A stretch of DNA of 47,027 nucleotides from JAWODU01 sp046483125 (GTDB lineage: Bacteria > Verrucomicrobiota > Kiritimatiellia > UBA8416 > JAWODU01): NCBI GenBank assembly GCA_046483125.1, contig JAWODU010000004.1, forward strand, positions 1 through 47,027, given 5' to 3'. This document shows positions 19,038-27,992 of this stretch, piece after piece. The translations under genes were made by a program, and so were the position numbers. How positions within the stretch are numbered: the first letter of the stretch is position 1; the number at the start of each line of letters is the position of its first letter. The notes below the pieces were generated by a model, which saw nothing but the letters and a program-made list of their open reading frames with translations, searched no databases and was not told where the DNA came from.

Positions 19038-19372
19038 TTTTGCCTCTTCCTCTAGACAATGTCGCAGGATCTGGAAAGAATTACCATTCTATTCAGATTG
19101 TGTAATTCCTCTTCATCCGCGTGACCCGCGGGTAACTCCAGATGAGCTTTCCCGCGCCTCCCGGTACAGCGCCGCACCAGAGCAAGCACGGTGCAGGGCA
19201 GGCCCGGCATTTTCCAGTGTTTCCGATATCTTTTTCCGACATCATAAAGGAAGCTTACAAGCGGGATGGAGGAAAATCAAGGCGGGCTGTCTGAAAGGTT
19301 TTGCCCGTGTTTTATTCTGCAGGAGACGACCGAAGGCAAATGTGCGGGATTTGTGAATTGCCGCGGCCGGGA
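19038..19372. other. 335-bp intergenic region between the tRNA and the UroD-like gene
   Basis: No convincing gene is present: the reading frames here lack family signals and ribosome binding sites. The stretch next to 19037 supplies the binding site of the UroD-like gene. A weak hairpin (CGGGC 19283-19287 with GCCCG 19303-19307) lies downstream of the tRNA on the minus strand but lacks a clean T tract. No repeats were seen. Confidence 0.6.
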
Positions 19373-19446
19373 TGGAGCGGGCGGCGGGAATCGAACCCGC
19401 ATGACCAGCTTGGAAGGCTGGAGTTCTACCATTGAACTACGCCCGC
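19373..19446 (-). tRNA. tRNA-Gly(TCC)
   Basis: The minus strand folds as a full cloverleaf. The acceptor stem is GCGGGCG with CGCCCGC, the D arm contains GTTCAATGGTAGAAC, and the anticodon stem CCAGC/GCTGG encloses the loop CTTCCAA with anticodon TCC (complement of 19412-19414). The T arm is CGGGTTCGATTCCCG. The discriminator base is T, and CCA is encoded (19373-19375). It lies 35 bases downstream of tsaD on the same strand and may be cotranscribed with it. Confidence 0.97.
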
Positions 19447-19481
19447 GTATTTCTGTGACGGCAGAAGAATTGAGGCGGATA

Positions 19482-20567
19482 CTAGCGTGCCGGGAGTGTG
19501 TTCGTCAAGCGGGCCGTGTGAGCTTGCCGGGGTGTTCCGATTCCCAGATTGGGAAAAACGTCCGGATCTCCGCCGGCTGTCTCCTTTGATCCCCCGCCCT
19601 CGCCCGCCAGACCCGCCACCATTGCCGCGTTGTCTGTGCAGTATCCGCGCTCGGCCCAGAACACCTGTACACCCTGTTTCGGAGCCGCTTCGGCAATTTT
19701 TCCCCGGAGCCTGCTGTTTATGGACACTCCGCCTGCAACTACAAGCCTTCCGCACTGTCGTGCGGCCTTCAGGGAAGGGCCGGCCAGGGCATCCACAATC
19801 GCTTCCTGATAGCTTGCGGCCACGGATTTAATTTCGGAAACTGTTTTCGGTTCGTTTTTCTTCAGATAGTACATCAGCGAAGTCTTGACTCCGCTGAAGC
19901 TGAAACAGAGATCGGTATTGAGTTGGGGAATTCTCTGTCCGTATGTCTTGTGTTTTGCCCTTGGGAAGCGCACGAAAGCCGGATCCCCTCCCCTGCTTTG
20001 TGCCTCTATTGCGGGTCCCCCGGGATACCCGAGGCCGAGGAGGCTGGCGCCTTTGTCAAATGCTTCGCCCGCGGCGTCATCAACTGTCTGCCCCAACAGG
20101 GAATATTTACCGGCAGACTTCACCATCACAAGCGCCGTGTGTCCCCCGGAAACGACCAGCGCGACAAAAGGGAAGGCGGGAGGGCTGTTTTCTTTTTCTC
20201 CGTTCAGAAATACCGAATGGATATGAGCTTCCAGATGATTGACGGCAATAAGTCTCTTTCCCAGGCTGAAGGCCAGGGCCTTTGCCGCTGATATGCCGAC
20301 CAGGAGCGAGCTGGCCAGGCCGGGGCCGCAGGTTACGGCAACCGCGTCTATACTGCGCCACGGTGTTGACGCGTCGTTAATTGCCCTGTCTATTATTCCG
20401 GGGAGCGCTTCGACATGAGCACGGGAGGCTATTTCGGGCACGACGCCCCCGTACGGACTGTGCAGTTCGGTCTGGGCGCCTATCACGTTTGAGAGTACGG
20501 ACCGGCCGTTGTCTACGACGGCGGCGGCGGTTTCATCACACGATGTTTCAATTCCAAGAACACGCAC
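19482..20567 (-). CDS. tsaD: tRNA N6-adenosine threonylcarbamoyltransferase TsaD
   Basis: TsaD transfers the threonylcarbamoyl group to A37 of tRNAs reading ANN codons, with TsaB and TsaE. The 361-residue protein shows the family start VLGIETSCDETAAAVV, the YGGVVPEIASRAH stretch, the metal-binding NHLEAH motif, VSGGHT, YPGGPAIE, and the C-terminal CTDNAAMVA metal ligand region. It is slightly longer than the usual 330-340 residues because of its C-terminal tail. The start is GTG at 20567, matching the conserved N terminus, although no strong ribosome binding site is visible. It begins 13 bases after the S41 protease stop, so translation is probably coupled. Confidence 0.97.
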   Translation of the reverse strand: MRVLGIETSCDETAAAVVDNGRSVLSNVIGAQTELHSPYGGVVPEIASRAHVEALPGIIDRAINDASTPWRSIDAVAVTCGPGLASSLLVGISAAKALAFSLGKRLIAVNHLEAHIHSVFLNGEKENSPPAFPFVALVVSGGHTALVMVKSAGKYSLLGQTVDDAAGEAFDKGASLLGLGYPGGPAIEAQSRGGDPAFVRFPRAKHKTYGQRIPQLNTDLCFSFSGVKTSLMYYLKKNEPKTVSEIKSVAASYQEAIVDALAGPSLKAARQCGRLVVAGGVSINSRLRGKIAEAAPKQGVQVFWAERGYCTDNAAMVAGLAGEGGGSKETAGGDPDVFPNLGIGTPRQAHTARLTNTLPAR

Positions 20568-20580
20568 TGGACGCTCGCAT

Positions 20581-21849
20581 CTATCGGCGGAATTGGAAAA
20601 TCCTTATCCCCTTGAGCAGTCTGACGGCTTCGCGGAGCTGTCGGTCGACTACGTCTTTGTATTCCCGTCTTTCTTCTTCAGTATAGTGTTCGGGGTTTTC
20701 ACGATGAAGCCTGCTTACGCGCACTCTGTGCCATTCATCTGGAGGAATATAGACTTTAATATCGGGTTCTATTCCGGTTTTGTGGATCTTCTGTCCCCCC
20801 GGTGTGTGATAGTAGGCCGTAGTGAGTCGAACTGCCGCGTCTTTTTCCGTTTTCAGACGGATGATACTCTGAACCGAGCCCTTCCCGTAAGTGATATCTC
20901 CAACCAGGACTGCGCGATTGTGGTCACGGAGTGCTCCGGCCACGATTTCCGAAGCGCTGGCGGTTCCCGAATTGACCAGTACGGCGAGAGGAATATCGGT
21001 CAGGCGGCGCTTACCGTCGGCGGTCAATACGGCTTCACGGCCCTGCCGACTGCGAGTAGTCACTATTTCAACGCCTTTGGGAAGAAATTTTTCGGCGACC
21101 TCAACCGCGGATTGGAGCAGGCCCCCGTGATTACTGCGAAGATCGAGGATTAAGGCGTCCATGCCCTCTTTTTCCAGAGAAGAAAGGGCCTCGTCCACGG
21201 CTTCTGCGGTCGGAGAAGCGAACTGCGTAATACGGAGGTAACCTATACCCTTATCCAGCATCCTTGTGCCTTTGACATTGGTAACGTTTATTGTCTCGCG
21301 AACAAGTTTAACTTCCCTCGGTTTGTCCTCCCCGGCCGGGAGCACTGTTACATTTACTTCCGTTTCCGCCTCTCCCCTGAGTTTTTTAACGACTTCGTTC
21401 AGGCCGATACCGGTTGTGGGTTCATTTTCTATTTTTATTATTCTGTCGCCGGACTTGAGACCCGCATGAAAGGCCGGCGTGTCTTCTATGGGCGCTACAA
21501 CGGTAAGAACGTCATCCCTGATATCGATATAGACGCCGATTCCGCCGTACTTGCCCTCTGTCTCTTCCTGCATGTCGATCAGTTCTTCGGGTTCCAGGAA
21601 ATTGCTGTGCGGGTCCAGCGAGCGGAGCATGCCTTCAAGCGCTCCGTCAAGCAATTCGCCGTATGCCTTTTCCTTGACGTAATGCTTTTCGATCAACAGC
21701 ATTACTTCGGCCAGGCGCTCCACCTGTTCGTACGCCTCCGCCCGCTTGAGGTCATTGCTTCCGGCACGGGAGGTCTGCAGGTTCGGTGTCCAGGAAAGAA
21801 ACAGGACAGCGCACGCGACGAGGGCTGACGATTGACTGTGAATTTTCAT
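20581..21849 (-). CDS. Carboxyl-terminal processing protease (S41 family, CtpA type)
   Basis: This 422-residue protein has a signal-like hydrophobic segment (about 8-19). A helical region with the LDPHSNFL motif (78-85) is followed by a PDZ domain (about 98-180) with YGGIGVYI and AGLKSGDRI. The catalytic core follows. The Ser-Lys dyad is visible: S298 in GTASASEI and K323 in TYGKGSVQ, spaced 25 residues apart as in E. coli Prc. It is expected in the periplasm, where such enzymes trim or degrade envelope proteins. The ATG at 21849 follows GGTAGG by a few bases. It lies between comEC and tsaD on one transcript. Confidence 0.95.
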   Translation of the reverse strand: MKIHSQSSALVACAVLFLSWTPNLQTSRAGSNDLKRAEAYEQVERLAEVMLLIEKHYVKEKAYGELLDGALEGMLRSLDPHSNFLEPEELIDMQEETEGKYGGIGVYIDIRDDVLTVVAPIEDTPAFHAGLKSGDRIIKIENEPTTGIGLNEVVKKLRGEAETEVNVTVLPAGEDKPREVKLVRETINVTNVKGTRMLDKGIGYLRITQFASPTAEAVDEALSSLEKEGMDALILDLRSNHGGLLQSAVEVAEKFLPKGVEIVTTRSRQGREAVLTADGKRRLTDIPLAVLVNSGTASASEIVAGALRDHNRAVLVGDITYGKGSVQSIIRLKTEKDAAVRLTTAYYHTPGGQKIHKTGIEPDIKVYIPPDEWHRVRVSRLHRENPEHYTEEERREYKDVVDRQLREAVRLLKGIRIFQFRR

Positions 21850-21895
21850 CCGTACCTACCGCTTGCTCTAAACAGCAAAATACTGAATGATCATA

Positions 21896-23491
21896 CTAAC
21901 ACTCGATTTCCGGTCTGTCCAGTGATCGTGTTCTCATATCGATCCGGAAGTAAAGACAGCACGCGATAATGGCCGTGTACCACAGCAGTACCCAGCCCAG
22001 GCCGGGTTTCTCCGCGGTCATACTGCCGAAAGGCACTGAATTCATTTTGTCCGCGAACCACAGCAGGCCTGAGACCAGCCCCAGGTTTGCGTAGTTGAAA
22101 ATTTCGGAGAAGACATTCAAACACGAGCCAAGAAGCACCGAGAGGCAACCTGTCAATACGATGAAAAAAGCCAGCGGGACCACGACAATATTACTCAACA
22201 GGGCAATGGGCGAGAAACGGCCGAAGTAATAAGCCGTCAGAGGAGCCGACGATATCCATGCGGCCCACGAAACCGCAATCAAGGATGCCGCACGTCTCGC
22301 AGCTGTGCGAATCCATGTGACACTTTTGCGTTCCGGCTGAATACGGAAGGGGTCCGGTGCCGTCATTCTGTGGAGAGGGGCGTAAAAAAGAGGGTAAATG
22401 AGTATAAGACCGGTCACCACTATGAACGAATATATGAATCCGATTTCGAACAATTGGCCGGGAGAAGCCGCCAGTATCAAGAGCGCTGCCGCTGCGACCG
22501 CCGAAGCAGCGTCGGAACGTCTGCGAATAAACGGCGCCGCGTAATATACCAGCGCCATTATGCAGGCCCTGACGGCGCTTGCTCTTACGCCCGTTATGAC
22601 GGTATATGTCACAAGAAGAGGGGCCATCAACAGGATCCAGGTGTAACGCGGAAGCTTCATAGCCTTGAATATGAAAATCAGAAACATTGCGATTATGCCC
22701 ACGTGGAGACCGGAAACGGCGAAAATGTGCAACGTTCCGACGGCTGCAAAGAGTTTTTCGGATTGATCGGGCAGTTGTTCCCTGTAACCCAGTACTATCG
22801 CGTTGAGAATGTTGATGACGGTCTCGTGCTCTTCTATACCGATACTGAGCTTCCTGGAAGCGGCCCCGCGCATTTTTCGGCACCAGCGAATATAAGAGAA
22901 TCGGGTTTCATCGGAAATGATGCGGCAGTCGCGCATGTCGGCCGTGAGTCTCGGGCCGAACGAGCGCCCCTTTGTCTCTTTCCGGCCGTAATCACCTTTC
23001 AAAGCCCACGTCTGTCCCGAGCGGGGTTGTTTTTCGGAAGGGTAAGAGAAGAGAGAAACCTCCATGCGCGGAAACGGCCGGTGCTGGTCCGCGCCGTTAA
23101 ATGATTTCACTTTGACGGAAAATAACGACATTTGCCTCGTGCCGCCTGCGACGCGGCGTGACCGGACGCTGCCGGCGACAACTCCCGTAATGCGCACCTG
23201 CTGTTTCGCGCTCCAATCGTGAAAGAGGTTGTTTTGAGGTTCGACGGATTTCAGGCTTGCGTTAAAGCATGCCAGAAGAAGAATGCCGGCATACATGGCG
23301 GCGTGGCCGATGACAGGATGCTTCCGGCTTCTGTCAAGACCGGAGAACAGCATTGCGGAAAGAAGAAATACGATCGAACCGGCGAGTATGTTGACATCGG
23401 GCGCTGCGATCCGCGCGCCTGAGGCGGTGCCGACCAGCCAGCAGAACAACAGCCCTGCAATGGGACGTCTGGTCAAACGCAAATCCGGCAC
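21896..23491 (-). CDS. comEC: ComEC/Rec2-type DNA uptake channel protein lacking the metallo-beta-lactamase domain
   Basis: This 531-residue polytopic membrane protein has an N-terminal DUF4131-like region with two or three helices, then an OB-like segment (VRITGVVAG). The competence domain follows, marked by LFAAVGTLHIFAVSGLHVG and ITGVRASAVRACIMALVYY. ComEC forms the inner-membrane channel for transforming DNA. Full-length forms of about 700-800 residues add a C-terminal metallo-beta-lactamase nuclease domain; here the protein ends soon after the last helices with a short basic tail. The start is GTG at 23491, with AGGTG about eight bases upstream and 15 bases after the hisA stop. No other competence gene is in the window. 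Confidence 0.9.
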   Translation of the reverse strand: MPDLRLTRRPIAGLLFCWLVGTASGARIAAPDVNILAGSIVFLLSAMLFSGLDRSRKHPVIGHAAMYAGILLLACFNASLKSVEPQNNLFHDWSAKQQVRITGVVAGSVRSRRVAGGTRQMSLFSVKVKSFNGADQHRPFPRMEVSLFSYPSEKQPRSGQTWALKGDYGRKETKGRSFGPRLTADMRDCRIISDETRFSYIRWCRKMRGAASRKLSIGIEEHETVINILNAIVLGYREQLPDQSEKLFAAVGTLHIFAVSGLHVGIIAMFLIFIFKAMKLPRYTWILLMAPLLVTYTVITGVRASAVRACIMALVYYAAPFIRRRSDAASAVAAAALLILAASPGQLFEIGFIYSFIVVTGLILIYPLFYAPLHRMTAPDPFRIQPERKSVTWIRTAARRAASLIAVSWAAWISSAPLTAYYFGRFSPIALLSNIVVVPLAFFIVLTGCLSVLLGSCLNVFSEIFNYANLGLVSGLLWFADKMNSVPFGSMTAEKPGLGWVLLWYTAIIACCLYFRIDMRTRSLDRPEIEC

Positions 23492-23506
23492 TTTATTACA
23501 CCTGTT

Positions 23507-24241
23507 TCACGCAGCTGCTTCCATGAGAGACCTGAGTGTTACCGCCTTGTCGTAGAGGGCTTTGCCTGCTATCACTCCGGTCAGATTCTGCCGGTGAAGA
23601 TCGCGCAGGGCTTTGATGTCTGAAACAGCGCTTACGCCTCCGGAAGCTATTACACTGCAGTCGACTCTGTCGCAGATCTCCGCAACGGACTCTGTATCCA
23701 CGCCTTTGAGCGTGCCGTCCCTGACGGTATTCGTGTAAATGAGATGCCTGATGCCGGCTTTATCGACAGTTTCTGCCAGCTCGGCCGCTTGAATACCCGC
23801 AGACTTCACCCATCCTCTGCTCTGAGCCATGCTGCCGCGCGAATCAAGGGCCACCGCCAGCTTTTCACGGAATTTGCGCCCCAGGCGCACAAGATCTGCG
23901 GACTGTTCAACAGCCCTGGTTCCGATTACGGCTCTGTCGGCGCCGGCGCGGAGCAAGGATTCGATTACTTCGTCGGAGCGGATCCCCCCGCCCGCTTCCA
24001 CTGGAATGCTTACCGCCTCGATTATACGTTTGACCGTTTCCAGGTTAACGGGCGAGCCGCTGAAAGCTCCGTCCAGGTCGACAACGTGAAGATATTGCGC
24101 GCCCTGGTTTTGCCATTCTACCGCCGCTTGAACGGGGTTTTCCGAGTAGATTTTTTCTTTATCCGCTTTTCCCTGCAGGAGGCGGACGCATTTGCCTCCC
24201 TTGATGTCGATAGCGGGAATAACCGTAAAGGCGCTTTCCAT
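23507..24241 (-). CDS. hisA: ProFAR isomerase HisA
   Basis: HisA converts ProFAR to PRFAR in histidine biosynthesis. The 244-residue TIM barrel begins FTVIPAIDIKGGKCVRLLQG, with the catalytic Asp in AIDIKGG. It continues with VVDLDGAFSG, VEAGGGIRS, the phosphate-binding ADRAVIGT, the second acidic residue in YTNTVRDGTLKG, and VIASGGVS. The start at 24241 is chosen over an upstream ATG at 24298, because the conserved N terminus begins there and it lies two bases after the hisB stop. An upstream start would overlap hisB by 55 bases. Confidence 0.96.
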   Translation of the reverse strand: MESAFTVIPAIDIKGGKCVRLLQGKADKEKIYSENPVQAAVEWQNQGAQYLHVVDLDGAFSGSPVNLETVKRIIEAVSIPVEAGGGIRSDEVIESLLRAGADRAVIGTRAVEQSADLVRLGRKFREKLAVALDSRGSMAQSRGWVKSAGIQAAELAETVDKAGIRHLIYTNTVRDGTLKGVDTESVAEICDRVDCSVIASGGVSAVSDIKALRDLHRQNLTGVIAGKALYDKAVTLRSLMEAAA

Positions 24242-24243
24242 GT

Positions 24244-24837
24244 TCACAGCGCGCCCTTTGTGGAAGGCACGCCCTTTTCTCTGGAGTCCAGTGAGCATGC
24301 CGACCGCATTGCCCGGCCCAATCCTTTAAAAACGGATTCGCAGGCGTGGTGGGCCTCATCGCCTCGCATTTGATCGATGTGGAGATTCATCCGGGCTTCT
24401 GAAACCAGGGCTTTAAGGAATTCTCCCAGAAGGCTCAGGTCGAAATCGAGTATCTTGCGTTTCCTGCATTTCATCTTTTGAGCCAGATAGGCCCTGCCGC
24501 CCAGATCCACAGCCACCATGCTCAGAGCTTCGTCCATCGGCAGAATACTGTATCCGTATCGCGATATGCCCGTCCTGTCGGCGAGAGCCTTGTTCAGCGC
24601 CTGTCCTATCGACAACCCGATGTCTTCCACTGTGTGATGATAGTCGACCTGGATGTCACCTTCGGCTTTGATTTTGATGTCCATCAGGGCGTGCCTGCAG
24701 AACAGCTCCAGCATATGATCCAGAAAAGGCAGGCCGGTATTTACGGCGCACTCACCCGTTCCGTCGAGGTCGAGTTCAACGTCTATGCTGGTTTCCCTCG
24801 TCTTTCTGCTGATTCGAGCAGCTCTTTTGTCGTTCAT
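24244..24837 (-). CDS. hisB: Imidazoleglycerol-phosphate dehydratase HisB
   Basis: This 197-residue monofunctional dehydratase lacks the phosphatase domain fused in E. coli. It shows FLDHMLELF, DYHHTVEDIG, ILPMDEALS and DEAHHACESVFK, which carry the histidines and acids binding two Mn ions. It converts imidazoleglycerol phosphate to imidazoleacetol phosphate. The start at 24837 overlaps the hisC stop by ATGA and gives the usual length. The frame is open up to 25035, but that part is out-of-frame hisC sequence. Confidence 0.97.
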   Translation of the reverse strand: MNDKRAARISRKTRETSIDVELDLDGTGECAVNTGLPFLDHMLELFCRHALMDIKIKAEGDIQVDYHHTVEDIGLSIGQALNKALADRTGISRYGYSILPMDEALSMVAVDLGGRAYLAQKMKCRKRKILDFDLSLLGEFLKALVSEARMNLHIDQMRGDEAHHACESVFKGLGRAMRSACSLDSREKGVPSTKGAL

Positions 24838-25925
24838 GACTCCGTTTCCTTCCCGGAACAGGACGCAAGCACCGATTTCAGCGACTTGAGAAGGCTGGCG
24901 GTTTCTTCGTCCGTGCCGACTGTTATTCTTACAAAAGCCCCGGTTCTTGTTCCAGGGAAATAGCGTATCAGTACTCCCAGAGATTTCAACCCCAGGTACA
25001 GATTTTCCGCGGACACCTTCGGCGGCATGGCCCACACGAAGTTGGCCTCGGACGGGTATACTGAAAACCCCAGCTCTTTCAGCGTGCCGACAAGGGTCTC
25101 GCGTGTCCTTCTTATCCGTTTAACGTTGTTGAGCATGTGGTCTGAATCCGATATTGCCGCAATTGCAGCCGCCTGGGAAACGGCGTTGACATTGTAGGAA
25201 TCCTTAATCTTCATCAGCGCTTCAATAAGTTCTACCGTTCCCACCGCGTAGCCGGCCCTCAGGCCGGCCAGAGAATAAGACTTCGAGAGAGTGCGGGTTA
25301 CCAGCACGTTGGGAAGCTGTGTCGCCAGTTCCATGCAGTGGCCGTCGGCAAAGTCAACGTAGGCTTCGTCGATGACCACTACACCTTTGAAAGCTTTACA
25401 GAAAGCGGAGACCCTTTCCGCGGGATACCGGATACCGGTCGGGGCATTGGGGTTGGTCATATAAAAAAGCGCGCAATCGATATTCCCGGCTTCCGTCCTG
25501 TCGCCCCCCCCCCAGGGCCACTTGAAGTCCGCGTCCAGTTCTATTTCCCGCTTGCGATGACCTGCGATGTCCGCCAGAACGGGATACAGAGAATACGAAG
25601 GGGTAAAATATCCAACGGCGCCGCCCTCTTCCACGAAAGCCGTGGCGCACAAAGCCAGGATTTCGTCAGAGCCGTTTCCGATGATTACCGCTTCGGCTGA
25701 AACGCCGTGCAGGTCCGCTATGGAGCGCCTCAGCGCGGTACAGGCCGGGTCCGGGTATTTCCTGAGTGCCTCCGTCTTCAGTCCTTCGAGAACTTTCTGC
25801 ACCTTTGGAGAAGGCGGATACGGATTCTCGTTCGTGTTCAGCTTTATGAGGTCGTCTCCCGGAGGCTGTTCCCCCGGGGTATAGCCTTTCATTTTCCGAA
25901 TTGAGTTTTTAACGTAAGTACTCAT
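24834..25925 (-). CDS. hisC: Histidinol-phosphate aminotransferase HisC
   Basis: HisC is a PLP enzyme that converts imidazoleacetol phosphate to histidinol phosphate. The 363-residue protein shows LNTNENPYPPSP, GNGSDEIL, the NPNAPTG motif, DEAYVDF, and the PLP lysine K215 in TRTLSKSYSLAGLRAGY. The C-terminal RITVGT arginine binds substrate. It starts nine bases after the hisD stop and overlaps hisB by four. The coding strand contains a run of ten G (plus strand 25504-25513) encoding WGGG, with the frame intact. Confidence 0.97.
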   Translation of the reverse strand: MSTYVKNSIRKMKGYTPGEQPPGDDLIKLNTNENPYPPSPKVQKVLEGLKTEALRKYPDPACTALRRSIADLHGVSAEAVIIGNGSDEILALCATAFVEEGGAVGYFTPSYSLYPVLADIAGHRKREIELDADFKWPWGGGDRTEAGNIDCALFYMTNPNAPTGIRYPAERVSAFCKAFKGVVVIDEAYVDFADGHCMELATQLPNVLVTRTLSKSYSLAGLRAGYAVGTVELIEALMKIKDSYNVNAVSQAAAIAAISDSDHMLNNVKRIRRTRETLVGTLKELGFSVYPSEANFVWAMPPKVSAENLYLGLKSLGVLIRYFPGTRTGAFVRITVGTDEETASLLKSLKSVLASCSGKETES

Positions 25926-25934
25926 TGCCCGGGG

Positions 25935-27263
25935 TCATGTTTCGAAGCGAATATCCGCCGAGCGCACGTGAGCATCAAGGCCTTCGACTTTGCCGAGAGT
26001 CCTTATCACGGGCAATGCACTGCGGAGATCCGCTTTGCTGTAAGAGATATAACTGCTTTTTTTGAAAAAGTCATTTATGGACAGACCGGAAAAGGCTGCA
26101 GCGGCTCCGCCCGTAGGCAGTACGTGGCTCGGCCCGGCGACGAAATCGCCGGTCACTTCCGGGGACCAGGGTCCGGTGAAGACTGCGCCCGCCGACTTTA
26201 TGTCCTTCATGCATCTGGAGGGATTGCGCACCATCAGCTCCAGGTGTTCGGGGGCAAACCTGCTGCACAGGTCTATACCCTCGGCAAGACTCTTCACGTT
26301 GACCAGCAACATGCCTTGTTTCATTACTTTGCTTACCGGTTTTATCCGCTGCAGGAGCGATGCCTGTGAGGACAGTTCTTTCCGTGTTCGCCGGGTGACT
26401 TCGCGCGAGGTGCTTGCCAGGAGGGCTCGTTCAGTGCCGGTCCCGTGTTCGGCCTGGGACAGGAGATCGGCGGCTATATGTCGGGGATCAGCCGTACTGT
26501 CGGCAAGCACTGCAATTTCACTGGGCCCGGCCACCAGGTCCAGGGCAACCGTACCGTACACCAGCCGTTTTGCCGCCGTGACATAAGCGTTCCCGGGCCC
26601 GACTATTTTGAGCACCCGTTTAACGGTGCGGGTGCCGTAAGCCATCATACCGATGGCCTGTACCCCTCCTATCCGGTACACTTCGTCGGCGCCGCCGGAG
26701 GCAATGGTATAAAGCAGGTAGGGGTTTACGGAACCGTCGGGCCGGCCGGGCGGCGTACAAACAACGATTTCTTTTACCCCTGCGGTTTTAGCGATCGTAA
26801 CGGTCATCAACACGGTTGATACCAGAGGAGCCGTCCCTCCGGGTACATACACGCCCACTCTTTCGATAGGAGTGAAGTATTCTCCGATGCGGCCTCCTCC
26901 CGGAGTGCGTATCTGCCAGTTCCGCTTCAGGGCGGAATCGGCAAATTTATTCACCCTTTTGCGGATTTCCGCGACGGCGCGTTTGAATTCGGCGTCCACT
27001 TTACGGGAAGCCGCGGAAATCTCCCTCGAGGACAGGGCGAACTTGCCGGGCTGCAATTCAACGCCGTCGTAACGCCTGGAGGCGGCGGCAACGGCGCGGT
27101 CGCCTTTATCGGCAATTTCATTCAATATCTTTTGCGCCTTGCGGTCAACCGCCGGGTCAAAAGGACTTCTCCTTAGAAAGCCCTCGATCGCAGTCCGTCC
27201 GCCGGGGCGGCCGGAATCGACGATTTTCACATTCGGCGGTTTTGATTGCCTGGGAGCGTTCAC
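25935..27263 (-). CDS. hisD: Histidinol dehydrogenase HisD
   Basis: HisD performs the last two oxidations from histidinol to histidine using NAD. The protein has about 442 residues, with RVGVYVPGG, VCTPPGRPDG, YRIGGVQAIGMMAYGT, VGPGNAYVTAAKR, the zinc-site SQAEHGTGTERALL, the catalytic FAPEHLEL, and AGPSHVLPTGGAAAAFSGLS. The GTG at 27263 is preferred: GGAGG (27275-27279) lies 11 bases upstream, it follows the tonB-like stop by 23 bases, and it gives the usual length. A start at 27326 would overlap the upstream gene. Confidence 0.95.
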   Translation of the reverse strand: MNAPRQSKPPNVKIVDSGRPGGRTAIEGFLRRSPFDPAVDRKAQKILNEIADKGDRAVAAASRRYDGVELQPGKFALSSREISAASRKVDAEFKRAVAEIRKRVNKFADSALKRNWQIRTPGGGRIGEYFTPIERVGVYVPGGTAPLVSTVLMTVTIAKTAGVKEIVVCTPPGRPDGSVNPYLLYTIASGGADEVYRIGGVQAIGMMAYGTRTVKRVLKIVGPGNAYVTAAKRLVYGTVALDLVAGPSEIAVLADSTADPRHIAADLLSQAEHGTGTERALLASTSREVTRRTRKELSSQASLLQRIKPVSKVMKQGMLLVNVKSLAEGIDLCSRFAPEHLELMVRNPSRCMKDIKSAGAVFTGPWSPEVTGDFVAGPSHVLPTGGAAAAFSGLSINDFFKKSSYISYSKADLRSALPVIRTLGKVEGLDAHVRSADIRFET

Positions 27264-27286
27264 GGTATTGCGTTCCTCCAGTCGGA

Positions 27287-27991
27287 TTATCGGTATCCGT
27301 AGTTTATTCTGATGTAACCGCTGCATTCTCCATCGGGCTTCTTAAGCCGTCCCGTAAAAACGGCCCGGGCGGCGGCTGTATCCAGTTCCCTGTCGTCACT
27401 GCCTGCCACTATGGCGGTGTATTCGGGTTTCCCCGCATCGTCGAAGTGCGCGAGCACTTCCACAGTCCATGTTAGGGACGCTGAATTTGTAAGATTTGCG
27501 GCCGTTGGGCCGATTTGAAATTCAAACTTCTTCAAATTGTCCGACACTTCAAAATGGAGTTCGGCCTTGCCCCTGTCCGTCAAATCGAAAGCCGGCGTGT
27601 CTTTCCAGAGAGGGCTGTAGCGGCGTTTGGCGCCGTCGCTCGTCGGTTCCACGTGTTTCGGACCGGCTCTCGCGGTCCTTTTTCGCGCACGGCGCTCGAG
27701 ATAATACCCCGTGCGTGACGGAAGAATGCAGAGAGATCCCGGCAGGGATTCGTCTATCTGCCCGATGTGCATTTCGTCACGGAGAAGCACAATAGGATCC
27801 ATGGAAGAACTGTTTTGTCCAAGGTTCACGTAATTCAGTGAAATGTTGCGGGATCGTTCCGGTTTTACCGAGGTGTCCGCGGCGGACGGCCACAGGAACC
27901 AGATCCCGGTCCATATAAAAGCTATGACGACTGTGGAAACGTCAAGAACGCTCCGGTCGTGCCGCATTGCGTGGGGATTATGGGTTTTCAT
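27287..27991 (-). CDS. TonB-like protein, third gene of an exbB-exbD set
   Basis: This 234-residue protein has one N-terminal membrane helix (about 14-34, VLDVSTVVIAFIWTGIWFLWP). A polar middle part lacks the usual proline-rich spacer. The C-terminal stretch AAARAVFTGRLKKPDGECSGYIRINYGY resembles the closing strands of a TonB C-terminal domain. The ATG at 27991 lies one base after the exbD stop, behind an AGGT. Position after exbB and exbD is the strongest argument for a TonB role, which is to transmit proton-motive energy to outer-membrane transporters. Sequence similarity is weak, so a lineage-specific accessory protein is the alternative. Confidence 0.6.
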   Translation of the reverse strand: MKTHNPHAMRHDRSVLDVSTVVIAFIWTGIWFLWPSAADTSVKPERSRNISLNYVNLGQNSSSMDPIVLLRDEMHIGQIDESLPGSLCILPSRTGYYLERRARKRTARAGPKHVEPTSDGAKRRYSPLWKDTPAFDLTDRGKAELHFEVSDNLKKFEFQIGPTAANLTNSASLTWTVEVLAHFDDAGKPEYTAIVAGSDDRELDTAAARAVFTGRLKKPDGECSGYIRINYGYR

Positions 27992-27992
27992 T

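Noticed and set aside
19283..19307. Hairpin CGGGC/GCCCG downstream of the tRNA
   Set aside because: Only a 5-bp stem with a 15-base loop and no clean T run on the minus strand; not enough for a terminator.
18994..19356. Plus-strand open frame of 120 codons in the tRNA/UroD gap
   Set aside because: No ribosome binding site, no recognisable domain and composition unlike neighbouring proteins; its start overlaps the UroD-like gene on the other strand.
24838..25035. Upstream extension of hisB
   Set aside because: The added residues are out-of-frame hisC sequence. The ATG at 24837 gives the standard HisB length and the ATGA overlap.
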